Shown here piece after piece: positions 27,551 to 35,900 of a DNA stretch of 64,000 nucleotides (position 1 is the stretch's first letter; the number at the start of each line of letters is the position of its first letter). Position numbers and translations under genes: made by a program. This DNA comes from Defluviitaleaceae bacterium (GTDB taxonomy: Bacteria > Bacillota > Clostridia > Lachnospirales > WQUN01). The DNA lies in NCBI GenBank assembly GCA_009780585.1, contig WQZS01000011.1, positions 1 to 64,000 of the forward strand, in the 5' to 3' direction. The notes under the pieces are model-generated. The model ran no database searches. It had not been told where the DNA came from and worked only from the letters and a program-made list of their open reading frames with translations.

Positions 27551-28572
27551 ATTTTATCCCCCGCTCTTTCAAGTTTTTTCTGCGCGTTTTTAATGCTTGC
27601 TATATAATCCCGTTCGACGGGGGACAGTTCGTTTACCAGTTGTTTGCGATACTTTTCAAATTCGGCTTCCGCTTTGTTTATCGCGGTTTTATGGCTAACC
27701 GTTCCCGCTCCCGATAGTAACCCTTTTCCATACCGTGCGGCAAAGTCATCCAATTCCGTAACCCAATCCTTCATGTATATAGGCCGATGCTGCATGGCAC
27801 GTAATTCCGCCAAATCAAAAAACGCGGAAACCATGCGGTTTAACATGTCCAACTCATCCCGCGTTAAATAATTTTTAGCTATACCAACATCGCTTCTGGT
27901 CGGTATTTCCCCGGCGAATACGGTCATGCCCATGTTCGGCAAATCCGCGTTTGCCCGTCGGGATATAACCTCCGCAGCCGTATGCCCATGTGCCGCGTAA
28001 TGGATTTTATTTTGCACGATTTTAAAAAATTCCCGTGATTCCGGCGTTTTCGGGTCGTAATCTACGCTTGTGGCGTATAAATCAAGGACTTGCCGGTACA
28101 TCATTTTTTCGCTTGAACGAATGTCCCTAATACGTGCGAGCAATTCGTGCCAATAATTTCCACCACTCGCTTTTTTTAATAAATCATCGTTCATAACAAA
28201 TCCTTTGATGAGATATTCGCGCAACATGGTTAATGCCCAACGGCGGAATTGTGTACCACGCAGGGATTTAACCCGATATCCGACGGATATAATCATATCA
28301 AGGTTGTAATATTTTATAATATAATTTTTCCCATCCGAGGCAGTTGTCAAGTATTCCTTGACAACTGAAATCTTTTCCAATTCGCCTTCCTTAAAGGCAT
28401 TGTTAATATGCAGGCTGATGTTTTGCTTTGTGGTTTGGAACAATTCGGCCATTTGTGTTTGCGTCAGCCAAACGGTTTCCCCTTCCATGATAACGTCAAC
28501 CTTTGTTTTCCCATCATCGCTTAGGTACATAATTATTTCCGAACGTGTCGGTAATGTATCGTGTTTTTCCAT
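27547..28572 (-). CDS. rhuM: RhuM-family protein inserted between ruvA and ruvB
   Basis: This 341-residue protein matches the RhuM family (virulence_RhuM). It has an N-terminal helix-turn-helix-like part ([22 protein letters not shown]), the core [15 protein letters not shown] and RGTQFRRWA, and a C-terminal helical domain. The function is unresolved; members are scattered among bacteria in mobile and pathogenicity settings. GGAG lies 9 bases upstream of the ATG. It begins 24 bases after ruvA and overlaps ruvB by four bases, so it appears built into the operon as cargo. Confidence 0.9.
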   Translation of the reverse strand: MEKHDTLPTRSEIIMYLSDDGKTKVDVIMEGETVWLTQTQMAELFQTTKQNISLHINNAFKEGELEKISVVKEYLTTASDGKNYIIKYYNLDMIISVGYRVKSLRGTQFRRWALTMLREYLIKGFVMNDDLLKKASGGNYWHELLARIRDIRSSEKMMYRQVLDLYATSVDYDPKTPESREFFKIVQNKIHYAAHGHTAAEVISRRANADLPNMGMTVFAGEIPTRSDVGIAKNYLTRDELDMLNRMVSAFFDLAELRAMQHRPIYMKDWVTELDDFAARYGKGLLSGAGTVSHKTAINKAEAEFEKYRKQLVNELSPVERDYIASIKNAQKKLERAGDKI

Positions 28573-28596
28573 TATCGTAACTCCAATATTCTATAA

Positions 28597-29208
28597 TTAT
28601 CTCGCTAATTTTTTTAACGCGGATTTAATGATCGCTTCCGCCTTCATACCTTCGTCGGCGATTTCCAAGACGGCTTGCATGGCTTCCGCGCGGCCGTAGC
28701 CCAGCGCGAGCAAGGCATCCATTGCGTCCTGCTTGGCCGAACCGCTTTTATCAAACAACGTCATGCTTTGCGCGTTTGTTATGTTTTCTGACGCCCACGC
28801 GTCTTCGGTTTTTATCTTGTCGCGCAGCTCAAGCATGATGCGCTGGGCGGTTTTCTTCCCTACCCCGGGGGCTTTGCTTAAAGCGGTTGCGTCTTCGGCC
28901 ATGATGGCGATCATTACTTGTTCGGGGGACAAGGTACCCAGGATGCCTGCCGCTACTTTCGGCCCGATACCCGATACGGAAATGAGCAGGGTAAAAAGGC
29001 GTACCTCTTCCCGCGTGAGGAAGCCGTGCAGCGCTTGGGCGTTTTCGCTTAATTGTAAATATGTAAACAGTTGTACTTCTGTGCCCTTAGCGGGCAAGCG
29101 GCTGATGGTGGCGGGGGAGGCTTGCACCTGCATCCCCAACCCGCACACGTCGATGACGGCGTATTGCTCGGTTACGTAGGCCAGCGGACCTTTTACGTAG
29201 GCTATCAT
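28597..29208 (-). CDS. ruvA: Holliday junction-binding protein RuvA
   Basis: This 203-residue protein has the three expected parts: an N-terminal OB fold (MIAYVKGPLAYV...GMQVQ), tandem helix-hairpin-helix motifs (VSGIGPKVAAGIL and APGVGKKTAQRIML) and a C-terminal UBA-like domain that contacts RuvB. ATG 29208 is chosen; TTG 29214 is in frame. It opens the leftward ruvA-rhuM-ruvB group. Confidence 0.96.
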   Translation of the reverse strand: MIAYVKGPLAYVTEQYAVIDVCGLGMQVQASPATISRLPAKGTEVQLFTYLQLSENAQALHGFLTREEVRLFTLLISVSGIGPKVAAGILGTLSPEQVMIAIMAEDATALSKAPGVGKKTAQRIMLELRDKIKTEDAWASENITNAQSMTLFDKSGSAKQDAMDALLALGYGRAEAMQAVLEIADEGMKAEAIIKSALKKLAR

Positions 29209-29305
29209 GTGCAATCATCCTTTTTCGTTATTTGCAAGTGATTATAACATACTCTTCCAAAATATCGCCTCAACCCTGCGTTGGATTTTACAAAACACGC
29301 CTCCA

Positions 29306-29334
29306 TTGTCCCAACCGATCGTTTATTTTATACT
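29306..29334 (+). promoter_or_regulatory. Promoter of the XRE regulator/ABC exporter operon
   Basis: TTGTCC (29306-29311) and TATACT (29329-29334) are separated by 17 bases, a good sigma-A-type promoter. Transcription would start at about 29341, inside the hairpin that follows. Confidence 0.65.
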
Positions 29335-29367
29335 GCCTCCCAACGCAAGGTTAATTCGTTGGGAGGC
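29335..29367 (+). promoter_or_regulatory. 11-bp hairpin that covers the Shine-Dalgarno of the XRE gene
   Basis: GCCTCCCAACG (29335-29345) is the exact complement of CGTTGGGAGGC (29357-29367). The right arm holds GGGAGG, the ribosome-binding site of the regulator at 29372. As DNA it could be the operator of the regulator; as RNA starting upstream of it, it could hide the ribosome-binding site. Confidence 0.65.
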
Positions 29368-29371
29368 TTTT

Positions 29372-30295
29372 ATGCATGAATTGAATATCGGCGGGCAAAT
29401 TACGGAATTGCGCAAAGCCAAAGGCGTAACGCAGGAAGCGTTGGCGCGGGCGATCGGCGTGAGCGGGCAAGCGGTCTCGAAGTGGGAGGGCGGCGGCTCG
29501 CCGGATATCTCGCTGCTGCCGGCAATCGCGGATTATTTTGGTGTGGCGATTGACTGTTTGTTTGGGCGGATGCCGGAAAACCGGAGGAACATTGAGGAAG
29601 TCGTGTTCAACCATGTGGCAAAGGCCATAGATGAATTTGACGGCGAACCGTGGGACGCGCCGGATGAATGTCAAACGGCGGTCTTTGAACGGGTGAAAAA
29701 AATTTGCTGGGCGGTGCTCTACGGTATGTTGGGTACGCGAATCTTCGAGCAAATGAGTTTACCCATGAAGGAATTGTTCGACGATATGGTCGCGAAGATG
29801 GACAGCGAAATCTCCCTTTACGGGCGAGTCGTATATAACCGGGGTATGGTAATCGCTTCCGCGACGAGGAGCTTCCCGTACTTCTTTTTCATGCCCGAAC
29901 CGGAAAAGGGCTGGAGCGAGGGCTTGCTCCCACGGGAGGAATATTGCAAAACCTTCGCTGCGCTGGGCGATGAGGATATACTCAGCAGCCTTCTCCTCCT
30001 CCACACGAAGAAACCCAATACGAACTTTACGGCGGGGTATTTGGCGAAGGAAACGGGATTGTCCGCCGAAAGAACGGAACGGGTCATCGCATCGCTCACC
30101 GACATGGGCTTCGTAAAGGAATACCACATCGAATTGGAGGATACACGGCAAAAATTCTACGAATTTAGACCCAAGGAAAGTTTCATCGCTGTGTTGATGT
30201 TGATGCGGGCGGTTATCCATACGCCCACGCACCATGTTATCAGCGCGGCGGAGCGCAGCAAGCCATTGTTACGACTCGAGGGGGACAACACATGA
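29372..30295 (+). CDS. XRE-family transcriptional regulator of the ABC exporter operon
   Basis: This 307-residue protein has an N-terminal Cro/XRE helix-turn-helix (QITELRKAKGVTQEALARAIGVSGQAVSKWEGG). Its longer C-terminal region ends in a second winged-helix-like segment (LAKETGLSAERTERVIASLTDMGFV). I chose ATG 29372, with GGGAGG upstream; longer in-frame starts lie in the divergent promoter. Its stop overlaps the first ABC gene start (ATGA), so it probably regulates and is co-transcribed with the exporter pair. Confidence 0.85.
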   Translation: MHELNIGGQITELRKAKGVTQEALARAIGVSGQAVSKWEGGGSPDISLLPAIADYFGVAIDCLFGRMPENRRNIEEVVFNHVAKAIDEFDGEPWDAPDECQTAVFERVKKICWAVLYGMLGTRIFEQMSLPMKELFDDMVAKMDSEISLYGRVVYNRGMVIASATRSFPYFFFMPEPEKGWSEGLLPREEYCKTFAALGDEDILSSLLLLHTKKPNTNFTAGYLAKETGLSAERTERVIASLTDMGFVKEYHIELEDTRQKFYEFRPKESFIAVLMLMRAVIHTPTHHVISAAERSKPLLRLEGDNT

Positions 30296-32166
30296 AAACC
30301 TTTTTACTCACACTAAGGAAAACCCGGCTCAGCTATTCCGCAGTGATGCTGCCGTACATATTGGCCGCGACCGTAGCCGCGGCGGGGCTGGTAGTCACAA
30401 ACCGCCTGACCGGGGAAATGGGTGAAGCCGCGCTTTACGGGCACACCGATACCCTCGTGCGGTTGCTTTTGTGGGTCACCGCCGTAATGGTATTGCGCGC
30501 GGCGGTGACTTCGCTCTCTACGTTCTTGTACGCGCGGTTTACCGCCAACGCGGGGTACGCTTTGCGGGCGTATTTCGTCAGGCATTTCCTGCGGGTACCC
30601 TTCGCGCGGATTGAGCGGACGGCAAGCGGGGAGAACCTGTCCATCTATTCCAATGATATACCCAAAGCGGAAGCATTGATCGCTTCGGATATATTGGATT
30701 TAATCACGGATTTCGTTTCGTTCGTTTCCGCGTTTATCTTCCTGATGGTCATCAGCCCGCGTTTTACGGCGATTTCGTTTGTCGCCGCTATCGGGATGCT
30801 GGTGTTGCAAATTGGGTTGGCATTACCCCTCCAACGATGGTCGGTGCGGATGTCGGAAAAGCAAGCGGAATTTAACGCTGTGGTCAACGATTCGTTGCAA
30901 AATCTTTCCACCGTCATTTCCTACGGACTTGAAAACGTCCTGGAAGCGCGTTACATGCACGTATACGGGCAGTATTTTGCGGCATTAATGAAATTCGCGG
31001 TTTCTCTCGGTTTTATGCTCGGTACGATGTTGACGATTTTGTTAAGCCCGTTGATCGTCATTTTTACCGTGTTAGCGTTGGCGACTATCGCGGGCGAACT
31101 GGCGATTGCGGAGTTCATCGCTTTCATCACAACGGTATTCATAGCCGCGACGTCGGTTACGCAGCTCGCGCAGAATGTGGGGCGCTTGGCGGCGGATTCC
31201 GCCGGGGCGAAACGCCTGAACGAAAACACGGACGACGCGCATGAAATCTTGGACGAGGGCGCGGAAGGGACTTCGGAACAAATTGTGCCGAAGTTGGGCG
31301 TGCCGACGCTAGGCGTACCGAAGTTAGGTGTGCCGAAGTTAGGGGAAATACGCTTTAATGACGTAACCTTTTCCTATTGTGCTGCAAATGACGGAACCCC
31401 TTCGGTGGGAGAACCGTCTACGGCACCGACGGAGGAACCGGCTACAGCACCGACGGAAGAATCGATTGCGGCACCGACGGAAGAACCCACCGTTACGCCC
31501 GCTTTGGATGCGCTGTCATTCACAATCAAGCCCGGCAGCCGCGTGGCCATCGTAGGCGCGAGCGGTTCGGGCAAGTCCACGATCCTTAAGCTATTACTCG
31601 GTTTGTACGAGCCCACCGGGGGGACGATTACGTTTGGCGGGGAGGAAATATCGCAGTTCCCCAAATCGCGCGTACGCGATTTATTTGCGTACGTGCCGCA
31701 GGATTCCTTCCTCTTCCCGGAAAGCATCGGCAAGAACATAACCCTCGAATGGGGGCAAGAAGCAAAAACCGACAACGCCCATTTCCGCTTTGACCGGGAG
31801 CGGGAAGCGGCGTCAAACAACGCCCGTCTCCGCCTTGCCTGCGAACAGGCAGACATACTCGGCTTCATTGATTCCCTGCCCGAAGGCTTCGATGCGATTT
31901 TGGGGGAATCTGCCGAAAATATCTCCGGCGGGCAACGGCAGCGCATCGCCATGGCGAGGGCGTTCTACAAGGATGCGCCGATCATCCTCTTCGACGAAGC
32001 CACCGCGTCCCTCGACCCTTCGACCGAAGCGGAAATATTAAAGACGCTGGACACCGTTACGCAAGGGAAAACCGTAATCATGGTGTCGCACCGTCCGCAA
32101 ACCATCGCCGCTTGCGATTTGGTCATTACGATGGACGACGGCAAAATAAGGGAGGCCGTACAATGA
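30292..32166 (+). CDS. ABC exporter half-transporter 1 with repeat insertions
   Basis: This 624-residue half-transporter has six membrane helices (about 15-300) fused to an ATPase. Motifs are Walker A GASGSGKST, Q-loop YVPQDSFLF, signature ISGGQRQR, Walker B IILFDEATASLD and H-loop SHRPQ. Two repeat insertions flank the first ATPase strand: VPKLG-type pentapeptides (332-351) and APTEE-containing octapeptides (375-398). Another insertion follows the Q-loop. The next gene overlaps by four bases and encodes its likely heterodimer partner. Substrate unknown; drug or peptide export is possible. Confidence 0.9.
   Translation: MKTFLLTLRKTRLSYSAVMLPYILAATVAAAGLVVTNRLTGEMGEAALYGHTDTLVRLLLWVTAVMVLRAAVTSLSTFLYARFTANAGYALRAYFVRHFLRVPFARIERTASGENLSIYSNDIPKAEALIASDILDLITDFVSFVSAFIFLMVISPRFTAISFVAAIGMLVLQIGLALPLQRWSVRMSEKQAEFNAVVNDSLQNLSTVISYGLENVLEARYMHVYGQYFAALMKFAVSLGFMLGTMLTILLSPLIVIFTVLALATIAGELAIAEFIAFITTVFIAATSVTQLAQNVGRLAADSAGAKRLNENTDDAHEILDEGAEGTSEQIVPKLGVPTLGVPKLGVPKLGEIRFNDVTFSYCAANDGTPSVGEPSTAPTEEPATAPTEESIAAPTEEPTVTPALDALSFTIKPGSRVAIVGASGSGKSTILKLLLGLYEPTGGTITFGGEEISQFPKSRVRDLFAYVPQDSFLFPESIGKNITLEWGQEAKTDNAHFRFDREREAASNNARLRLACEQADILGFIDSLPEGFDAILGESAENISGGQRQRIAMARAFYKDAPIILFDEATASLDPSTEAEILKTLDTVTQGKTVIMVSHRPQTIAACDLVITMDDGKIREAVQ
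31285..31344 (+). repeat. Four 15-bp tandem repeats inside ABC gene 1
   Basis: Four consecutive 15-base units encode VPKLG, VPTLG, VPKLG and VPKLG, in frame. They lie in the linker between membrane and ATPase domains. Codon third positions differ between units, so the array is not a very recent slippage product. Confidence 0.9.
31414..31485 (+). repeat. Three 24-bp tandem repeats inside ABC gene 1
   Basis: Three 24-base units encode PSTAPTEE, PATAPTEE and SIAAPTEE. They are inserted between the A-loop strand (FNDVTFSY) and the strand before Walker A, where ABC ATPases normally have a short loop. Confidence 0.9.
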
Positions 32167-33893
32167 TGTATTTTTATAAAATGTTCCGTTTCATGCGGCC
32201 GTATGCCGTTCGCTACGCAATCAGCCAAATTATCTATTCATCGCAGGGGTTCGCGTTCCCGTTCGTGCTTTCGGTGTTCGCGGGGAACATCATGGCCGCC
32301 GTGGCAAACGGCGACCGCGATGCCGTATTCCGCTCGGGCATCGTGCTGGCGGTTATGCTCGGCGCGTTTATTGTCGTGTTCCTCGTAGGGGTGTATGTAA
32401 ATATCGTGACAATCGAACAGGCGGCGATGGACATGAAGCGCGAGCTGTTCCGCAAATTCGTGCGCACGGGGTTGGAGGACGCGAGCCATTCCGGTGAAGG
32501 CATCGCCGCGATTAATACCGACGCCAACACGGCATCGGGTGTATTCGAAGGGCCGCTCATGCAATTGATGTACAGCATTATCGCCATCATCGGCGCAACG
32601 GTCGTCGTGTTTTCGGCGGATTGGAAGCTGGGTTTTGCCGTCGTGGTGGTAGGGGTCGTCAGCTTCTTCATGCAGCACCGCTTTACGGAGCCGCTGGCGC
32701 GTGTGGGCAAAGAACAATTGGAAGCGAACGCCGATTCGCTCAAAGCCGTAAGTAACGCGTTTTCTGGGGCGATGGCCATCCGCGCGTACAATATGCAGCC
32801 CCAAGCCTTCCTCACCTTTGACAAGGAAAACCTGCGCATGAAAAAACTCGATATACGCCGCGGGTTGATTCGCATGGGGCAAAGGCTCTTCGGCACGGTG
32901 GAGGGTTGGCTGACGCTGGCGGTCGTATTCGGCTTCGGCGGTTGGTTGGTAGCCATGGGGCAGATAGAATTCCATTCCCTTGCGTCGGTGTATATCATGG
33001 CGGCGACGCTGACCAATGCCATCGGCAGCTTGGGGGCTAATTACGCGGGCTTGCAACCCCCCATCGAAGGCGCGAAGCGAATTTTTGCTATCCTCGACCG
33101 CGAGGAAGCCCATAAATCCGGTAACTTCGCCATCCTCGACCGCCGGGAACCGCACGAAACCAAAACAGTACAAAAAACCAAAACAATACAAAATACGCCC
33201 GCATTACTTAACGCCGACAGTTATCATTTATCCATCGATAACTTCACCTTTCAATACCGCGATGCCGCTTCCCCTGCGTTGAAAGATATTTCGCTGGAAA
33301 TCCCCGAGAACCGGATGGTCGCCTTCGTGGGGGCGTCGGGCAGCGGTAAATCGACTCTGTTAAAGGCCATCGTCGGCATGTACGAACGCGATGATTTGAA
33401 TATATCCGTCGGCGGAAAAGCCTTCGCGGACACCCCCATCGAGGAATGGCGCAAATTTTTCGCCTACGTGGACCAAAGCGGCAAGCTCTTCGATATGACC
33501 ATCCGCGAGAACATCGCCCTCGGATGCGCGGACGCGTCCGATGACGATGTCATCGCCGCCGCCAAACAGGCCGCCATCCACGACTTCATCGAAACGCTGG
33601 AAAACGGTTACTCCACCCCCTGCGGCGAGAAAGGCGCGTCCCTTTCCGGCGGGCAACGCCAACGCATCGCCATCGCCCGCGCGCTCATAAAAAAAGCACC
33701 CGTCCTCGTCTTCGACGAAGCGACAAGTGCCTTGGATGCGGAAACCGAAGGGCAAATCATGGAGACGATCCATGCCCTGCGTAAAGACTACACAATTTTA
33801 ATTGCCACGCACAATTTAGAGAGCGCGAAAGCAGCGGACACGGTCATTACGCTGGTTAACGGGTCGATTTTATCCCCTAAAAAAGACGAATAA
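32163..33893 (+). CDS. ABC exporter half-transporter 2
   Basis: This 576-residue half-transporter pairs with the preceding gene. The membrane domain (about 1-300) precedes an ATPase with Walker A GASGSGKSTLLK, Q-loop YVDQSGKLFD, signature LSGGQRQR, Walker B VLVFDEATSALD and H-loop ATHNLE. Before the ATPase the linker carries an imperfect duplication (FAILDREEAHK then FAILDRREPHE). ATG 32163 is chosen, with GGGAGG upstream, overlapping the first gene by four bases. Confidence 0.9.
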   Translation: MMYFYKMFRFMRPYAVRYAISQIIYSSQGFAFPFVLSVFAGNIMAAVANGDRDAVFRSGIVLAVMLGAFIVVFLVGVYVNIVTIEQAAMDMKRELFRKFVRTGLEDASHSGEGIAAINTDANTASGVFEGPLMQLMYSIIAIIGATVVVFSADWKLGFAVVVVGVVSFFMQHRFTEPLARVGKEQLEANADSLKAVSNAFSGAMAIRAYNMQPQAFLTFDKENLRMKKLDIRRGLIRMGQRLFGTVEGWLTLAVVFGFGGWLVAMGQIEFHSLASVYIMAATLTNAIGSLGANYAGLQPPIEGAKRIFAILDREEAHKSGNFAILDRREPHETKTVQKTKTIQNTPALLNADSYHLSIDNFTFQYRDAASPALKDISLEIPENRMVAFVGASGSGKSTLLKAIVGMYERDDLNISVGGKAFADTPIEEWRKFFAYVDQSGKLFDMTIRENIALGCADASDDDVIAAAKQAAIHDFIETLENGYSTPCGEKGASLSGGQRQRIAIARALIKKAPVLVFDEATSALDAETEGQIMETIHALRKDYTILIATHNLESAKAADTVITLVNGSILSPKKDE

Positions 33894-33945
33894 CGTAGCT
33901 TGCCGTTCGAAAAAAAGTATTGGTATTCAACACCGCCCGTACAGG

Positions 33946-34290
33946 TCAACCGTCATATTCAATAAAACCGTTGATAATATCGATAGCTTCCAATGTTATA
34001 TCTTTTGGTGCTTTTTCAATATATTCGGCATCGCGTTGGGAAAGGTCGAGGATTTTCGCTTGATCGCACATGATGACGCCCATCGTTGCCGTCCTGGCAT
34101 CCAATTTTATTTGAATCCTTAATCCTTTGTCCGTGTTGGTTATGGGGCATACCATCGCTCCTTTTTTGGTAAAGCCGTTAAATATCGCATTGCTGACCAC
34201 CAACGCCGGACGCCTTCCCTTTTGCTCGTTTCCCGTTTGCGGATTGAAGTTAATTTTAATGATGTCCCCTTGCTTCGCGCTGTAATTCAT
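33946..34290 (-). CDS. PemK/MazF-family mRNA interferase toxin
   Basis: This 114-residue protein has a complete MazF fold signature: GDIIKINFNPQTGNEQKGRRPALVVSN at the N-terminus, MVCPITNT in the centre and QAKILDLSQR near the end. It cleaves mRNA at short sequences when the antitoxin is lost. Its ATG overlaps the antitoxin stop by four bases. Confidence 0.9.
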   Translation of the reverse strand: MNYSAKQGDIIKINFNPQTGNEQKGRRPALVVSNAIFNGFTKKGAMVCPITNTDKGLRIQIKLDARTATMGVIMCDQAKILDLSQRDAEYIEKAPKDITLEAIDIINGFIEYDG

Positions 34291-34547
34291 TTTATTACCT
34301 CAATCCCGACATCCTCGCCCGTATCCCATTCCTCAAACGTGTACCCGCCCTTAAAATCGTTTAACCGTTCCTTCAACGATAAACGTTTACGCTTGTACTT
34401 GGGTTGGAATGGCAGAGCTTCGTCCATCAGCATCTGTTTAAACATCATGTTGACCGCCACGCTGATGTTCATCCCTAATTTATCCAGCAGGAATTCGACA
34501 TCCCGTTTTACGTTTTCGTCAACCCTTACGTTAATGGTCGTTGTCAT
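34287..34547 (-). CDS. RelB/DinJ-type antitoxin for the MazF-like toxin
   Basis: This 86-residue protein has a ribbon-helix-helix (TTINVRVDENVKRDVEFLLDKLGM) and a charged C-terminal tail ending EEWDTGEDVG for toxin binding. ATG 34547 follows AAGGTGA. It represses its own operon in the usual model. As in the pair at 16.2-16.7 kb, a RelB-type antitoxin is paired with a MazF-type toxin. Confidence 0.85.
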   Translation of the reverse strand: MTTTINVRVDENVKRDVEFLLDKLGMNISVAVNMMFKQMLMDEALPFQPKYKRKRLSLKERLNDFKGGYTFEEWDTGEDVGIEVIK

Positions 34548-34610
34548 CGTTTCACCTTCTCTACTTGGTAAGTACATAGTAAAGCGCGGCATGTGCGGCG
34601 TCAATGCATG

Positions 34611-35774
34611 TTACCGCACCATAATCTTCCGCGCCAGCGCCATAATCATGCGGATGGGTAGCGGTTCGAACTTTTTACCGATTCGCTTCAACTCTTTACG
34701 TATGGGAATGGATTGTGGGCAATGTTTTTCGCATTTGCCGCAGCCGTTGCATTTACGCGGGCTGGAGGTCACCTTGCGTATCGCCGCCGTTGAAGTCATG
34801 TACAATACCATACTCGTGATAAAACCCTGCGTGTAACGCGCGTTGTAGGCGGACAGGCACGCGGGGATATTAATACCCATCGGGCAGGGCAAACAATAAT
34901 TACACCCCGTGCAGTTGACTTTGTACGACTTGCGGAAATGTTCGACCACTTTGGCGTATACAACCTTATCCGCGTCGGTGAGGGGTTTGTGCCTTTCCAC
35001 GGCTTGCAAGTTTTTTTCCACAATTTGCGCCGAACTCATGCCGCTGACCACGACCGTAACTTCCGGCTGGTCCCATAACCAATCAAGCGCCCAATCGGCG
35101 GGGGAACGGTTTGGATCGGCGTCCTTGAATATCCTTGCGGCTTGCTTGGGCAAACCTGTAGCCAGCCGCCCGCCCAGCAAAGGCTCCATGATCATGACCG
35201 ATACGCCTTTTTGCGCGGCGGCTTGTACGCCCGTGCGCCCCACTTGGTAATTTTCGTCGTAGTAATTGTATTGAACCATACAGAAGCCCCAATCGTAGGC
35301 TTCCAATATCTTGATAAAATCGCCGCATGTTCCGTGGTAAGAGAAGCCGATATTTTTGATCAATCCGGCTTTTTTCTTCCCTTCCAGCCATTCCGTGATG
35401 CCCAGCGAACGGAAATGCTCCCATTGCTTATTGTCCACGACGCTGTGCAAGAGGTAGTAGTCGATGTAATCCGTTTTGAGCCGCTTTAAGGACTCGTTGA
35501 AATATATGTCAAAGTCTTCCGCGCTTGCGCACCTTAATAAAGGCAGCTTGGTTGCGATGTGTACGTCCTTGCGTTTGCTGTTTTTGTACAGGATATCACC
35601 CAGCGTCCTTTCGCTGCCGGGGTAGATGTACGCCGTGTCGAAGAAGTTAACCCCGCCCTCGATGGCGGAAAGTACCATTCGTTCGGTTTCCGCTTTACCC
35701 GCGGGGAAGCGCATACAACCCATGCCTAAAATGGAAAGATTGTTGCCGGACGGTTTGTCTGCGTTGTATTTCAT
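34611..35774 (-). CDS. Aldo/keto reductase with C-terminal 2[4Fe-4S] ferredoxin domain
   Basis: This 387-residue protein has an AKR barrel (1-285) with catalytic-type residues in NFFDTAYIY and KLPL. A ferredoxin-like tail holds CTGCNYCLPCP and CNGCGKCEKHCP, binding two [4Fe-4S] clusters. Such fused enzymes probably take electrons from ferredoxin; the substrate is unknown. ATG 35774 is chosen with GGAGG upstream. It lies divergent from mutS. Confidence 0.9.
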   Translation of the reverse strand: MKYNADKPSGNNLSILGMGCMRFPAGKAETERMVLSAIEGGVNFFDTAYIYPGSERTLGDILYKNSKRKDVHIATKLPLLRCASAEDFDIYFNESLKRLKTDYIDYYLLHSVVDNKQWEHFRSLGITEWLEGKKKAGLIKNIGFSYHGTCGDFIKILEAYDWGFCMVQYNYYDENYQVGRTGVQAAAQKGVSVMIMEPLLGGRLATGLPKQAARIFKDADPNRSPADWALDWLWDQPEVTVVVSGMSSAQIVEKNLQAVERHKPLTDADKVVYAKVVEHFRKSYKVNCTGCNYCLPCPMGINIPACLSAYNARYTQGFITSMVLYMTSTAAIRKVTSSPRKCNGCGKCEKHCPQSIPIRKELKRIGKKFEPLPIRMIMALARKIMVR

Positions 35775-35900
35775 GGGATTCCTCCAAATTTGCGTGATAA
35801 TTTTTTGAATCATACCACAACTCGCACAAAATATAGATAACTTAATTCCGTTATGCTATGATTCCACGGATTTTACATAAACCGACAAAAGGTGATCCCC

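Noticed and set aside
32238-33191. Very long antisense open frame (317 codons)
   Set aside because: It overlaps the well-supported second ABC subunit completely.
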